Below are positions 44,510 through 53,816 of a stretch of 64,000 nucleotides of DNA, piece after piece (the first letter of the stretch is position 1; every line of letters begins with the position of its first letter). The notes below the pieces were generated by a model. That model did not search any database, had not been told where the DNA came from, and saw only the letters and a list, made by a program, of their open reading frames with translations. The position numbers and the translations under genes were made by a program. Source of the DNA: Paenarthrobacter nicotinovorans (lineage in GTDB: Bacteria; Actinomycetota; Actinomycetes; Actinomycetales; Micrococcaceae); assembly GCF_007670255.1 (NCBI RefSeq), contig NZ_SZVS01000007.1:124001-188000 (forward strand), read 5' to 3'.

Positions 44510-45205
44510 ATGTTGTCCACAAAGCGCCCCGCCCTCGCCTTCGTTGGCCTCACTGCAGCCACCCTTCTCGGGCTCACTGCCTGTGGTGGATCCGGCTCCT
44601 CCAGCTCGGCTTCCTCTTCGTCCGCACCGGCTCCGATGAGCTCGTCCGCGGCTCCTTCGTCGATGGCGCCGTCGCCGTCGTCGTCCGCCATGAGCAGTGC
44701 GACCATGGATCCGGCCGCCAACCTTGTGGGCCCCGGCTGCGCCGGTTACGCCGCACAGGTTCCGGACGGTGCCGGTTCGGTACAGGGCATGGCCCAGGAC
44801 CCGGTGGCCGTTGCGGCATCCAACAACCCGCTGCTCAAGACCTTGACCGCCGCTGTTTCCGGCAAGCTCAACCCCAAGGTGGACCTGGTCTCCACCCTTA
44901 ACGGCAGCGAGTTCACGGTATTCGCACCGGTTGACGACGCTTTCGCCAAGATAGACCCCGCCACCATCGAGGCGCTGAAGACCGATGACGCTACCCTCAG
45001 CAAGATCCTCACCTACCACGTAGTCCCCGGCCAGATCACTCCGGACAAGATCGTCGGCACCCACAAGACAGTCCAGGGTGGCGAAGTGACGGTTGCCGGC
45101 ACCAAGGACGCCCTCACGGTCGACGGCGCAAACGTGATCTGCGGTGGCGTCAAGACCGCCAACGCCACGGTCTACCTGATCGACTCCGTGCTGATGCCCA
45201 AGTAG
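44510..45205 (+). CDS. Fasciclin-domain lipoprotein
   Basis: 231 residues, ATG preceded by AAGGAGAATGAC. A signal sequence ends in lipobox LTAC (residues 22-25), followed by a long Ser/Ala/Pro linker (to about 70). The FAS1 domain (about 95-231) has [20 protein letters not shown], the H1 motif [34 protein letters not shown] and the H2-like end [11 protein letters not shown]. An extracytoplasmic adhesion-like protein, function in Arthrobacter unknown. Followed by a clear terminator. Confidence 0.92.
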   Translation: MLSTKRPALAFVGLTAATLLGLTACGGSGSSSSASSSSAPAPMSSSAAPSSMAPSPSSSAMSSATMDPAANLVGPGCAGYAAQVPDGAGSVQGMAQDPVAVAASNNPLLKTLTAAVSGKLNPKVDLVSTLNGSEFTVFAPVDDAFAKIDPATIEALKTDDATLSKILTYHVVPGQITPDKIVGTHKTVQGGEVTVAGTKDALTVDGANVICGGVKTANATVYLIDSVLMPK

Positions 45206-45243
45206 GCCTTGGCCTCACGCAGCAGCCTCACGCAGCACACAAA

Positions 45244-45275
45244 AAAGCAGGCGCCGGGATTCCGGCGCCTGCTTT
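45244..45275. terminator. Intrinsic terminator after the fasciclin gene
   Basis: 14-nt arms AAAGCAGGCGCCGG (45244-45257) and CCGGCGCCTGCTTT (45262-45275), preceded by an A run, so it can act for both the fasciclin gene and the convergent small gene. Confidence 0.85.
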
Positions 45276-45287
45276 GTGGTTGAAGGA

Positions 45288-45461
45288 CTAGCTGTTCAGC
45301 TCGCTGTCGACATAAGAGCCCGGGCGGCTGTGTTCGGACCCGCAGGGGCAGTGATCGAGCTGGATGCGGACCGTCATGGGTTTGGAAGCGTCCAAGGTGA
45401 GGGTCACATCGTTTGACTGGCTGCTGAGCCGGACTGTTCCTTCGGTGGTGACGTAGGACAT
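45288..45461 (-). CDS. Small cysteine-containing hypothetical protein
   Basis: 57 residues from ATG 45461 (AGGTCC upstream; the frame is open further but runs into the BCCT gene). The sequence has beta-strand character (MSYVTTEGTVRLSSQSNDVT, TVRIQLDHCPCGSEHSRPG), with a CPCGSEH motif that could bind metal. It follows the BCCT transporter by 46 bp on the same strand. Function unknown. Confidence 0.6.
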   Translation of the reverse strand: MSYVTTEGTVRLSSQSNDVTLTLDASKPMTVRIQLDHCPCGSEHSRPGSYVDSELNS

Positions 45462-45507
45462 GGGGGACCTATCTGTGCGTTGGGAAATTGGGACTGTTCG
45501 TGACTGG

Positions 45508-47526
45508 CTATTTGCTGCCGGAGTCCAGCGGAGGTTTGCCCACCAGCGGGATGGTTCCGGTAGCCGTTCCGCCGGGACAATCGGATTCGTTGCACTTACC
45601 GGCACACTCGTGCTTGGTGACGAGGTCGAATTGCACGCCGCCATGTTGCTCAACGCCGGTCCGGATGGCGCGGTCCACCACCGAAGTGGCCAGGCGCCTG
45701 TGCAGCGACAACGGATCCCGCCGAAGGTCCTTGGCCAGGGCGAAGCAGAGCAGCAGCATCACGATCACGAACGGCAGCGCCGCAACAATCGTGACTCTCT
45801 GCAATCCGGCCAGGGCTTCTGATGGTTCGTCACCACCGGCCAAGAGCATGACGGCGGCAACGGCACCTGTGAGGCTTCCCCAGAAGATGACGACGGCGCG
45901 GCGCGGGTGCTCTGCCCCGTTGGAGCTAAGCGATCCCATGACGATGGACGCGGCGTCGGCACCGGTGATGAAGAAGATTGCCACGAGCACCATGGCCAGC
46001 ACGATGACAGCGGCAGTAGCCCAACCGGGCATGCCCAGGTTCTTGACCAGATCAAAGAGCGCGCCGTCGAAGTTGACGGACGGTACGCCGTTGGTGGTGG
46101 TCACCAGGCCGGGGGTGCCGGCCTTGTCAGCTTCCTGCTGGATATTGAAAGCGGCTCCGCCGAAGATTCCGAACCAGATCACGCTGACAATGCTGGGCAC
46201 CAGCAGCACGCCGGTGACGAACTGGCGGATGGTGCGCCCGCGGCTGATGCGGGCGATGAAGAGGCCCACGAAGGGCGTCCATGAAATCCACCAGGCCCAG
46301 TAGAAGATGGTCCAGCTGGTCATCCAGCTGCGCAATGCTTCGTCGCCCACGGCTTCTGTCCGGGATGACATTTCAGCGAGATCGCGGGCATAGTCGCCGA
46401 TCGCGGAGGGGATCAGGTTGAGGATGAACAGGGTGGGACCCGCAACGAACACGATGAGCGCCAGTACCACGGCAAGCACCATGTTGATGTTGGAGAGCCA
46501 CTGGATTCCGCGGCTGATGCCGGAGACGGCCGATGCCACGAAGCAGAAGGTCAAGATGGCTACGATGACCACAAGTACCGGAGTGCCGACCTCGCCGAGC
46601 CATCCGTTCGACGTCATGCCGCTGCCGATCTGGAGGGCGCCAAGGCCCAGGGAAGCGGCGGTGCCGAAGAGCGTGGCGAAGATGGCCAGGATGTTGATGA
46701 ACTTGCCGACAGGCCCTTCCACCATGCGGATGCCGAACAGGGAAGTGAACGCAGCGGACACCAACTGCCTCCGGCCCAGACGGTACGTTCCGTAGGCCAT
46801 GGCGATGCCGACTACTGCGTACATGGCCCAGGGGTGGAGGGTCCAGTGGAAGATCGAGGTGGCCATTGCGGTCTGGATGGCGGCAGGTGTCCGGCCGTCA
46901 ACTGTCCCTGGTGGGGGAGAGATGTAGTGGTAGAGCGGCTCGGCCACACCGTAGAACATGAGGCCGATGCCCATGCCTGCCGCGAACATCATGGCTACCC
47001 AGGAAACAGTACGGAATTCGGGCTTCTCGCCGTCCTTGCCCAGCGGGATGTTGCCGAATTTGCCCAATGCCAACCACAGGACGAAGACGACGAACAGGGA
47101 GGCGAGGACCATGAACAGCCAGCCTGTGTATTCCATTACCCAGTTCAGGGCACCTTTGGACGTTTCGGACAGGCTGTCGCGACCGACAAAGCCCCAGACC
47201 ACGAAGGCGACGGCGATGGCGCCCGTGATCCCGAAGGTGACTTTGTCGAGGGTAAGTTTCTGGTTCCGGCGGGCCGTGACGGCCTGCTCGGTCTTGGCGT
47301 GGCGCAGTTCCACCAGGATTTGTTCGTATTCTTCAGCATCCGGGAGGGTTCCTGCGCCTCCGTCCTCGTCGTTGAGGGCTGCTGCCTTGCTTGCATCGGG
47401 GGAGACGCTGAGGACTTCCTCAGGAACCTCCACGTGGACGGGGTGGGCCGCTGAATTACCTGCCGGACGATCGTCAGCCGGTAACTCCTCCGGTGTTAAG
47501 GGTTTTGTGTCACTGTTTGTAGCCAT
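45508..47526 (-). CDS. BCCT-family betaine/choline/carnitine transporter
   Basis: 672 residues from ATG 47526 (AAAGGACCCGC upstream). A long acidic N-terminal extension (about 1-100) is followed by 12 transmembrane helices. Family markers are GMGIGLMFYGVAEPLYHYIS in helix 3 and WWISWTPFVGLFIARISRGR in the conserved helix-8 segment. The C-terminal tail (about 600-672) has HECAGKCNESDCPGG, unusual for BCCT. A Na+- or H+-coupled importer of trimethylammonium compounds. Glycine betaine is inferred from the demethylation island on the same strand. A palindrome at 47698-47709 lies upstream. Confidence 0.93.
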   Translation of the reverse strand: MATNSDTKPLTPEELPADDRPAGNSAAHPVHVEVPEEVLSVSPDASKAAALNDEDGGAGTLPDAEEYEQILVELRHAKTEQAVTARRNQKLTLDKVTFGITGAIAVAFVVWGFVGRDSLSETSKGALNWVMEYTGWLFMVLASLFVVFVLWLALGKFGNIPLGKDGEKPEFRTVSWVAMMFAAGMGIGLMFYGVAEPLYHYISPPPGTVDGRTPAAIQTAMATSIFHWTLHPWAMYAVVGIAMAYGTYRLGRRQLVSAAFTSLFGIRMVEGPVGKFINILAIFATLFGTAASLGLGALQIGSGMTSNGWLGEVGTPVLVVIVAILTFCFVASAVSGISRGIQWLSNINMVLAVVLALIVFVAGPTLFILNLIPSAIGDYARDLAEMSSRTEAVGDEALRSWMTSWTIFYWAWWISWTPFVGLFIARISRGRTIRQFVTGVLLVPSIVSVIWFGIFGGAAFNIQQEADKAGTPGLVTTTNGVPSVNFDGALFDLVKNLGMPGWATAAVIVLAMVLVAIFFITGADAASIVMGSLSSNGAEHPRRAVVIFWGSLTGAVAAVMLLAGGDEPSEALAGLQRVTIVAALPFVIVMLLLCFALAKDLRRDPLSLHRRLATSVVDRAIRTGVEQHGGVQFDLVTKHECAGKCNESDCPGGTATGTIPLVGKPPLDSGSK

Positions 47527-47697
47527 GAGCGGGTCCTTTGCTCGGCGAGTCATGGTTTTTCTTGGATGAATGCCCTAACGGCCTGCATTCGAAGGGAGAT
47601 TGGGTCGTTCCGCATGAATCAACAAGATTCGCGCTAAGCAACAGAGTGCGCCGCGTCACACTGCAAAGTCAAGGCTTTTCGGCTCTGTGACGGCAAT

Positions 47698-47709
47698 TTG
47701 ATATATCAA
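47698..47709. promoter_or_regulatory. AT-rich palindrome upstream of the BCCT gene
   Basis: TTGATATATCAA, a perfect palindrome 172 bp before the transporter start, sharing TGATATAT with the sites at 58945 and 59795. The rest of the 347-bp gap (47527-47873) holds no gene that I can support. Confidence 0.45.
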
Positions 47710-47873
47710 TTGGCCTTGACGTGGGAGTCTGCAGACACCGGTAAGTTCACTACATGAAGTACCCATACACGGAAGCCCACGGGAAGGGCCATTTGCGGCG
47801 GCGGACAACAGTCATCTGAGGACGCTTCGTGAGCTCCTGGAACGGCCGCTAGGCGTCGGAGCTGCGACACCGC

Positions 47874-48674
47874 CTAGCGGTGCCTGTACCCCATCCGGGC
47901 GCTGATGATCAGCCCGGCCTCACGCAGTCCGTCGATAAGCCCCGGTTGGTCCTCTGGCGAAAAGCGGAACGCCGGACCCGAGATGCTTACTGAAGCGATA
48001 ACGCTGCCCGTGTGGTTGTAAATCGGCACGGCGACAGCCGTGAGCCCTATCTCGAACTCTTCGTAGACGATGGCATACCCCTTTCGGGCCACCTCCAGCA
48101 GCTGCTTCTCCAGTTCCCCGCGGTTGGTCACTGTGCGTGGTGTCCGGGCCGGCAGTCCGACCGCCTTGAAGACCTGGGTTCTTTCGTCGGCTGTCAGCGC
48201 CGCCAAGAGGACCTTGCCGCTGGAGGTCGCGTGCAACGGCGTCAGGCTTCCCACCCAGTCGTAGGTTGCCAGCGTTGACGGCCCCATGGCCTGATCCACG
48301 TTGACCGCGTAATTGGACCTCAAAACAGCGAGGTTGACGGTTTCCTTGTATTCGTGGGCAAGGGCTTCCAGGACTTCCCGGGCCTCATGCACAACACTGA
48401 GCCTGCCGGGTATGGAGGACGCCAGCCGGAGAATGCCGAAACCCAGTTGGTACTTGCCGCGCTCGTTGTTCTGCCGGACCAAATCACGGCCCACAAGGGA
48501 GCCAACCAGCCGGGATACGGTGGATTTGTGGACGCCCATTTCCTCGGCGATCTCGCTGACTCCGGCATCGCCTTCCCGGGCCAGGATTTCCAGGATCTGC
48601 AGGGCGCGGTCCACTGACTGGACGCCTCCGCCCTGGGAATCCGCGTCCAAGTCCGGGTTGCTGCGTGCGGCCAT
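47874..48674 (-). CDS. IclR-family transcriptional regulator
   Basis: 266 residues. Winged HTH about residues 18-80 (VDRALQILEILAREGDAGVS, recognition IAEEMGVHKSTVSRLVGSL); the effector domain runs to about 262, with LTPLHATSSGKVLLAALTAD as the hallmark segment. Same strand as the BCCT gene and between it and moeA, so it may control betaine uptake or the catabolic genes; ligand unknown. Confidence 0.9.
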   Translation of the reverse strand: MAARSNPDLDADSQGGGVQSVDRALQILEILAREGDAGVSEIAEEMGVHKSTVSRLVGSLVGRDLVRQNNERGKYQLGFGILRLASSIPGRLSVVHEAREVLEALAHEYKETVNLAVLRSNYAVNVDQAMGPSTLATYDWVGSLTPLHATSSGKVLLAALTADERTQVFKAVGLPARTPRTVTNRGELEKQLLEVARKGYAIVYEEFEIGLTAVAVPIYNHTGSVIASVSISGPAFRFSPEDQPGLIDGLREAGLIISARMGYRHR

Positions 48675-48750
48675 GGTGCCTCGTGTGTCGTTGTCCTGGC
48701 GGGCGGTCCTGGGCCTAATAGCCCTGAACGGCCCGCGTCCTCGTCCTCCC

Positions 48751-49986
48751 TCATCCTAGACGGACTTCTCCAGGCTGCCCGGGTGTTGTCCACGGCAGAG
48801 GCAGGACAGGAACGGGTTCGCCGGCGGCTGCTCCTTCCGGTGGCACTGCCATGTACCCGTCGGCCCAGGCGAGTCCGCGCATCATCCCGGGCCCCGTATG
48901 GGAGGCGGGAAATACGAGGCCATGGACAATGCTGCAGGGCATGAGGCGTGTCTTCCCGGGGACGGGCTCGATGTCGGCGCCGGAGAGCATGGGCGTGGCT
49001 GCCCTGAATGGACGGTTTCCCAGGGCAGCGAGCAGCGGCTCTCCCAGGGTCATGAGCGCCAACATGGCCGCCAGCGGATTGCCCGGCAGCCCAATGATGA
49101 AGCGGCCGTCGGGAAGTTCGGCCATCACCGCAGGGTGGCCCGGCCGCATGGCAACGCCGTCCAGCAGGAGCCGCCCGCCGAGGGCTTCGACGGCCGCACG
49201 GAAGTGGTCCGTCCCGGATTTGCCCGTTCCGCCGGTGGTGATCGTTACGTCGGGCCGCTGCCCGGCTCCAGCGCCGGCCAGCGCTGCCAGCCATTCGTCG
49301 TACGAGTCACCGATCCGTGTCTGACCCAGCGCAATCCCTCCGAGCTGTGGAATGACGGCATTGAGCTGCGGGCCGAAGGCGTCGCGCACCTGACCTGGCG
49401 CTGGCTTACCTGAGGTGATGACTTCCGAGCCCGTCAGTACGACGGCGACCCCCGGCTTGCGCTGCACCAGGACGTTGTCGTGTCCCGCCACAGCGGCGAG
49501 GGCAAGGTGTGCCGGGTTGAGTACTGTTCCGGCAGGGATGAGGATGTCCCCGGCGGTGGCTTCTTCCCCGGCCGGACGGATGTGCCGCCCGGGAACTGTC
49601 TCGCCCGGTTTGGCGTCGGGCAGAAGGGTGAGGAGTCCGCCGTCGTCCATCCGTCCGCTTTCCTTGCGAAGCACGCCGGTGGCGCCTGCAGGAATGAGGC
49701 CGCCGGTGGCGATGACACTGGCTTGGCCGGCAGACAAACGGCGTCCGGACCCGACGACGGTCCAGGGGCCGGTGCCATTGATGGCCCAGCCGTCCATGGC
49801 CGACGACGCGTAGTGGGGGAGGTCCATGCGCGCAATGACATCCTGGGCCACGGCACAGCCGACGGCCATATCCAGGCTTGTTGTCGCCGAAGGCAGCGGA
49901 ACGGCGCAGCGGTAGGCGAGTTGCCGCGCTTCTTCCCATGTAGTGGCGTGGTCCGACCGGACCGGTAACTCCTTGTGTGCAAGCAT
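48751..49986 (-). CDS. moeA: Molybdopterin molybdotransferase MoeA
   Basis: 411 residues. It inserts molybdate into adenylated molybdopterin, the final step of Moco synthesis. Recognisable parts are HYASSAMDGWAINGTGPW near the N-terminus, PAGATGVLRKESG, the TGSEVITSGKPAPGQVRDAF segment that opens the MoCF domain, VTITTGGTGKSGTDHFR and MRPGHPAVMAELPDGRF-GLPGNP. It is placed between an IclR gene and the formaldehyde dehydrogenase, on the formate-dehydrogenase strand, which explains its presence: the formate dehydrogenase in the island needs Moco. A hairpin lies in the upstream gap. Confidence 0.93.
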   Translation of the reverse strand: MLAHKELPVRSDHATTWEEARQLAYRCAVPLPSATTSLDMAVGCAVAQDVIARMDLPHYASSAMDGWAINGTGPWTVVGSGRRLSAGQASVIATGGLIPAGATGVLRKESGRMDDGGLLTLLPDAKPGETVPGRHIRPAGEEATAGDILIPAGTVLNPAHLALAAVAGHDNVLVQRKPGVAVVLTGSEVITSGKPAPGQVRDAFGPQLNAVIPQLGGIALGQTRIGDSYDEWLAALAGAGAGQRPDVTITTGGTGKSGTDHFRAAVEALGGRLLLDGVAMRPGHPAVMAELPDGRFIIGLPGNPLAAMLALMTLGEPLLAALGNRPFRAATPMLSGADIEPVPGKTRLMPCSIVHGLVFPASHTGPGMMRGLAWADGYMAVPPEGAAAGEPVPVLPLPWTTPGQPGEVRLG

Positions 49987-50024
49987 GGGTGTCCGCTTCC
50001 TGGGTGGTGCTTTGTGGTGGGGGC

Positions 50025-50084
50025 ACAGATGCCGGGGACTGCACGGCCTTCCCGTAATTCTGCCGCGCCGTCCCCGGCATCTGT
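50025..50084 (-). other. Long perfect hairpin between fdhA-like gene and moeA
   Basis: Perfect 15-nt arms ACAGATGCCGGGGAC (50025-50039) and its complement (50070-50084) around a 30-nt loop that can form a smaller stem. No T run; either a weak terminator or an mRNA-processing/stability hairpin. Confidence 0.55.
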
Positions 50085-50108
50085 TGGTACGTACTTAAAC
50101 CCGGTGTA

Positions 50109-51326
50109 CTAGTTCTTCACGTAGCCGTTGGGGTTCAGTACGAACTTGGTTGCCGCTCCAGCGTCGAACTCTGCGTAACCGCGGGGTGCGTCTTCGAGCG
50201 GAATCGCCTTGGCGTTCACTGCCTTGGCGATCTGGACCTTGTCGTGGAGGATCGCCATCATGAGCTGGCGGTTGTACTTCATGACCGGGCATTGTCCGGT
50301 GGTGAAGGACAAGGATTTGGCCCAGCCGGTGCCCAGGGACAGCGAGAGCGATCCGTGCTTGGCGGCTTCGTCGATTCCGCCCGGGTCGCCCGTGACGTAC
50401 AGGCCGGGGATGCCGAGGGCGCCGCCGGCTGCAGTGATATCCATCAGGGAGTTCAGCACGGTGGCCGGGGCCTCATGCGAAGCGTCCTTGCCGTGTCCAC
50501 GTGCTTCGAAGCCCACGGCGTCGACGCCGCAGTCCACTTCGGGCACGCCGAGGATCTGCTCGATCTGGTCCTTGGGGTCGCCCTGGGAAACGTTGACGGT
50601 TTCGCAACCGAAGGACCGGGCCTGGGCCAGGCGGTCTTCGTTCATGTCGCCCACAATCACGACGGCGGCCCCCAACAGTTGGGCGCCGACGGCGGCGGCG
50701 ATACCCACGGGACCGGCTCCTGCAACGTACACGGTGGAACCGACTCCGACGCCGGCGGTGACAGCGCCATGGAAGCCTGTGGGGAAGATGTCCGAGAGCA
50801 TGGTCAGGTCCATGATCTTCTCAAGGGCCTGGTCGCGGTCCGGGAAGCGCAGGAGGTTCCAGTCGGCGTAGGGGACCAGGACGTATTCTGCCTGGCCGCC
50901 TACCCAGCCGCCCATGTCGACGTAGCCGTAGGCACTGCCGGGACGGTCGGGGTTGACGTTGAGGCAGATGCCGGTCTTCTGCTCCTTGCAGTTCCGGCAG
51001 CGTCCACAGGAGATGTTGAACGGCACCGAGACGATGTCACCCACTTTAATGAATTCGACGTCGGGTCCCACCTCCACTACTTCGCCGGTGATTTCGTGGC
51101 CGAGGACCAGGTTCTTGGGCGCGGTGGTGCGTCCGCGGACCATGTGCTGGTCGGAACCGCAGATGTTGGTGGTGACTGTCCGCAGAATGACACCGTGCGG
51201 GACTTTCCTGCCGACGTTGGCAGGGTTGACGCCGGGCCCATCCTTGAGCTCAAACGTTGGGTAGTCGGTGTCGATGATTTCAACGACACCGGGTTCCTTG
51301 TAGGCGACTGCTTTGTTTCCTGACAT
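50109..51326 (-). CDS. Glutathione-independent formaldehyde dehydrogenase
   Basis: 405 residues from ATG 51326 (AGGGAGTAACC). A zinc-dependent medium-chain dehydrogenase of the Pseudomonas FdhA type: TTNICGSDQHMVRGRT (catalytic zinc Cys) and the structural-zinc lobe FNISCGRCRNCKEQKTGICLN, with the Rossmann segment VYVAGAGPVGIAAAVGAQLL. It oxidises free formaldehyde to formate with NAD, the aldehyde being released by the Rieske demethylase in this island. Same strand as the C1 operon. Confidence 0.93.
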   Translation of the reverse strand: MSGNKAVAYKEPGVVEIIDTDYPTFELKDGPGVNPANVGRKVPHGVILRTVTTNICGSDQHMVRGRTTAPKNLVLGHEITGEVVEVGPDVEFIKVGDIVSVPFNISCGRCRNCKEQKTGICLNVNPDRPGSAYGYVDMGGWVGGQAEYVLVPYADWNLLRFPDRDQALEKIMDLTMLSDIFPTGFHGAVTAGVGVGSTVYVAGAGPVGIAAAVGAQLLGAAVVIVGDMNEDRLAQARSFGCETVNVSQGDPKDQIEQILGVPEVDCGVDAVGFEARGHGKDASHEAPATVLNSLMDITAAGGALGIPGLYVTGDPGGIDEAAKHGSLSLSLGTGWAKSLSFTTGQCPVMKYNRQLMMAILHDKVQIAKAVNAKAIPLEDAPRGYAEFDAGAATKFVLNPNGYVKN

Positions 51327-51380
51327 GGTTACTCCCTGTTCCTTGCTGTTGTTGAACTGCCCGCCCAACGGTCCGAAAGC

Positions 51381-51429
51381 GGTGCTTCGATGAGAAATAC
51401 CTCCCCAGGTTTCAGGTCACCGAAGCACC
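51381..51429 (-). other. Hairpin between formate and formaldehyde dehydrogenase genes
   Basis: GGTGCTTCG (51381-51389) and CGAAGCACC (51421-51429), 31-nt loop, downstream of the formate dehydrogenase stop. Weak terminator or spacer. Confidence 0.4.
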
Positions 51430-51486
51430 ATTCACGGACCATTGGACGGTTGGTTATGCGGACAAACGGACGTTTCTTTTATGCAT

Positions 51487-53805
51487 TCAGGCCCTCTCCA
51501 GCCGGATGATCACGGATTTCGAGGTAGGCGTGCCGCTGGTATCAGCGACGGAATCCAGGGGCACCAGGACGTTGGTCTCGGGGTAGTACGCAGCGGCGCA
51601 ACCCTTCGGCGTCGAGTACGAGACAATGCGGAAGTCCTCAGCGCGGCGATCGACCCCTTGGAACTCGGAGATCAGGTGAACCATGTCTCCATCGGCAAAG
51701 CCGAGTTCCTTGATGTCCTCGGCGTTGATGAGCACTACACGCCGGCCACCGTGGATTCCCCGGTAGCGGTCGTCCTTGCCGTAGATGGTGGTGTTGTACT
51801 GGTCGTGGGAGCGCAGGGTCTGAAGGACCAGCCTGCCGGGCGGGACCTTGATGTACTCAAGCTCATTGCCGGTGAAGTGGGCCTTCCCGGAGGCGGTGTG
51901 GAACGTCCTTGCGTCGCGCGGGGGGTGCGGCAGGACGAAGCCGCCGGGGTGCTGGATCCGGGCCTCGAAATCCTCGAAGCCGTCAAACACCGCCTCGATG
52001 TGTTTCCTGATCAACGTGTAGTCGTCCCTCATGGCCAACCAGGAGGCGTTGGGGGTGTTGGGCAGCCGGCTGTGCCCGTCGGTAAACAACCTGTCCGCGA
52101 GGTTGCAGACGATCGCGACTTCGGAGTGGAGGTGCTCACTTGCGGGCTTGAGCCTGCCCCGTGAGGCGTGGACTGCGCTCATGGAGTCCTCAACAGTGAC
52201 CCGCTGGTCGCCCGTTCGCTGGGTGTCCTTCTCGGTCCGTCCCAGGGTCGGCAGGATCAAAGCACGTCGGCCCGTGGACAGGTGCGAGTGGTTGAGCTTG
52301 GTGGATATCTGCACCGTCAACCGGGTGTTGGCAAGGGCCTGTTCGGTAACCGCCGAATCAGGGGCCGCCCGGACGAAGTTGCCGCCCATTCCCATGAAGA
52401 AGCGGACATTTCCGTCCCGCATTGCACGGATGGCGGCCACGGTGTCAAAGCCGTGTTCCCGGGGTGAGCGGAACTCGAATTCCTGGTCCAGACGGTCGTG
52501 GAAGGTCTCCGGCATCTTTTCGAAGATACCCATGGTGCGGTCGCCTTGGACGTTTGAGTGGCCGCGAACCGGACACACGCCGGCACCGGGCTTTCCGATG
52601 TTGCCTTGGAGCAGCAGCACATTCACAACATCCCTGAGGGTGGGGACGGAGTGCTTGTGCTGGGTCAGTCCCATGGCCCAGCACACGATCGTGGCATTGG
52701 AGGCCAGGAGGCGTTCGCCGGTCGCGTGCAGCTGCTCGAGTGTGAGTCCGGTGGCTTCGACGATGTCGTCCCACTCCACCTTCTCCAGGTAGCGCAGGTA
52801 TTCGTCGATGCCCACTGTGTGGTCATTAATGAACGCGTGGTCCAGCACCGTCTCCAGGCCGGGAGTTGCCCGGCCTTCCGCCTCGGCTTCCAGCAGGTAT
52901 TTGCCCAAGCCCTGGAAGAGGGCCTGGTCGCCGCCGGCGCGGATCTGCAGGAAGTCGTCGGTGAGCTTTACGCCGGAAACTACGCCCTGGACGTGCTGCG
53001 GGTTTTCGAAGTGCAGGAGCCCGGCCTCAGGGAGGGGATTCACGGACACGATGACCGCGCCGTTCTTCTTGGCCTTCTCCAGTGCACTGAGCATCCGGGG
53101 GTGGTTGGTTCCCGGGTTCTGCCCCGCAACAAAGATCAGCGACGCCGTTTCAAGGTCGGTCAGGCTGACGGAACCTTTTCCGATGCCTATGGTTTCCACC
53201 AGCGCCGAGCCGGAGGACTCATGGCACATGTTGGAGCAGTCCGGCAGGTTGTTCGTGCCGAGGCCACGGACCAGGAGCTGGTAAACGAAAGCGGCTTCGT
53301 TGGAGGTCCGGCCCGAGGTGTAGAACACGGCCTGGTCAGGGCTTTCCAAGCTGCGCAGTTCCTCAGCCATCAGCTCGTAGGCTGCGTCCCATTCGATCGG
53401 GGTGTAATGGGTGGCGCCTTCTTCCAAGACCATGGGGTGGGTCAGGCGTCCCTGCTGTCCCAGCCAGTAGTCGTCGCGGGTTTTCAGCTCTGCGACGGAG
53501 TACTTGGCGAAGAATTCGGGAGTGACGCGTCGGCGGGTGGCTTCCTCCGCGACGGCTTTGGCCCCGTTCTCGCAGAACTCCGCGGCGTTGCGCTTTTCAT
53601 GCTCAGGCCAGGCACAGCCCATGCAGTCGAAGCCGTCCAGCTGGTTCACGGCGAGCAGGGTCTGAACGCTGCGCACCGGACCCATCTGTTCCAGGGAGAT
53701 CTTCAGCGCGTTCGCGACGGCCGGGATGCCCACGGCTTTGGTCTTGGGTTTGGTAACGGTCAGCTTTGACTCGTCGATGTTTCCGTTGGGGGCTTTCGTA
53801 GCCAT
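51487..53805 (-). CDS. FdhF/YdeP-family molybdopterin oxidoreductase, probable formate dehydrogenase
   Basis: 772 residues. Molybdenum bis-guanylate enzyme of the FdhF/YdeP group. Near the N-terminus GFDCMGCAWPEHEKRNAAEFC marks the (reduced) iron-sulfur site. The metal ligand region is LPDCSNMCHESSGSALVET, with a Cys-His pair where E. coli formate dehydrogenase H has Sec-His, and CPVRGHSNVQGDRTMG holds the conserved substrate-binding arginine. It should oxidise formate made by PurU and formaldehyde dehydrogenase. It has no visible diaphorase subunit, so the electron acceptor is unknown. The stop of folD's upstream partner set lies close: folD follows at 11 bp distance upstream in the same operon. 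Confidence 0.85.
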   Translation of the reverse strand: MATKAPNGNIDESKLTVTKPKTKAVGIPAVANALKISLEQMGPVRSVQTLLAVNQLDGFDCMGCAWPEHEKRNAAEFCENGAKAVAEEATRRRVTPEFFAKYSVAELKTRDDYWLGQQGRLTHPMVLEEGATHYTPIEWDAAYELMAEELRSLESPDQAVFYTSGRTSNEAAFVYQLLVRGLGTNNLPDCSNMCHESSGSALVETIGIGKGSVSLTDLETASLIFVAGQNPGTNHPRMLSALEKAKKNGAVIVSVNPLPEAGLLHFENPQHVQGVVSGVKLTDDFLQIRAGGDQALFQGLGKYLLEAEAEGRATPGLETVLDHAFINDHTVGIDEYLRYLEKVEWDDIVEATGLTLEQLHATGERLLASNATIVCWAMGLTQHKHSVPTLRDVVNVLLLQGNIGKPGAGVCPVRGHSNVQGDRTMGIFEKMPETFHDRLDQEFEFRSPREHGFDTVAAIRAMRDGNVRFFMGMGGNFVRAAPDSAVTEQALANTRLTVQISTKLNHSHLSTGRRALILPTLGRTEKDTQRTGDQRVTVEDSMSAVHASRGRLKPASEHLHSEVAIVCNLADRLFTDGHSRLPNTPNASWLAMRDDYTLIRKHIEAVFDGFEDFEARIQHPGGFVLPHPPRDARTFHTASGKAHFTGNELEYIKVPPGRLVLQTLRSHDQYNTTIYGKDDRYRGIHGGRRVVLINAEDIKELGFADGDMVHLISEFQGVDRRAEDFRIVSYSTPKGCAAAYYPETNVLVPLDSVADTSGTPTSKSVIIRLERA

Positions 53806-53816
53806 GCGGTTTCCCT

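Noticed and set aside
47874..48674. This IclR protein as the regulator acting on the TTGATATATCAA palindrome
   Set aside because: Possible, but the related motif at gntR and pdxS fits the GntR protein better; left open in the findings.
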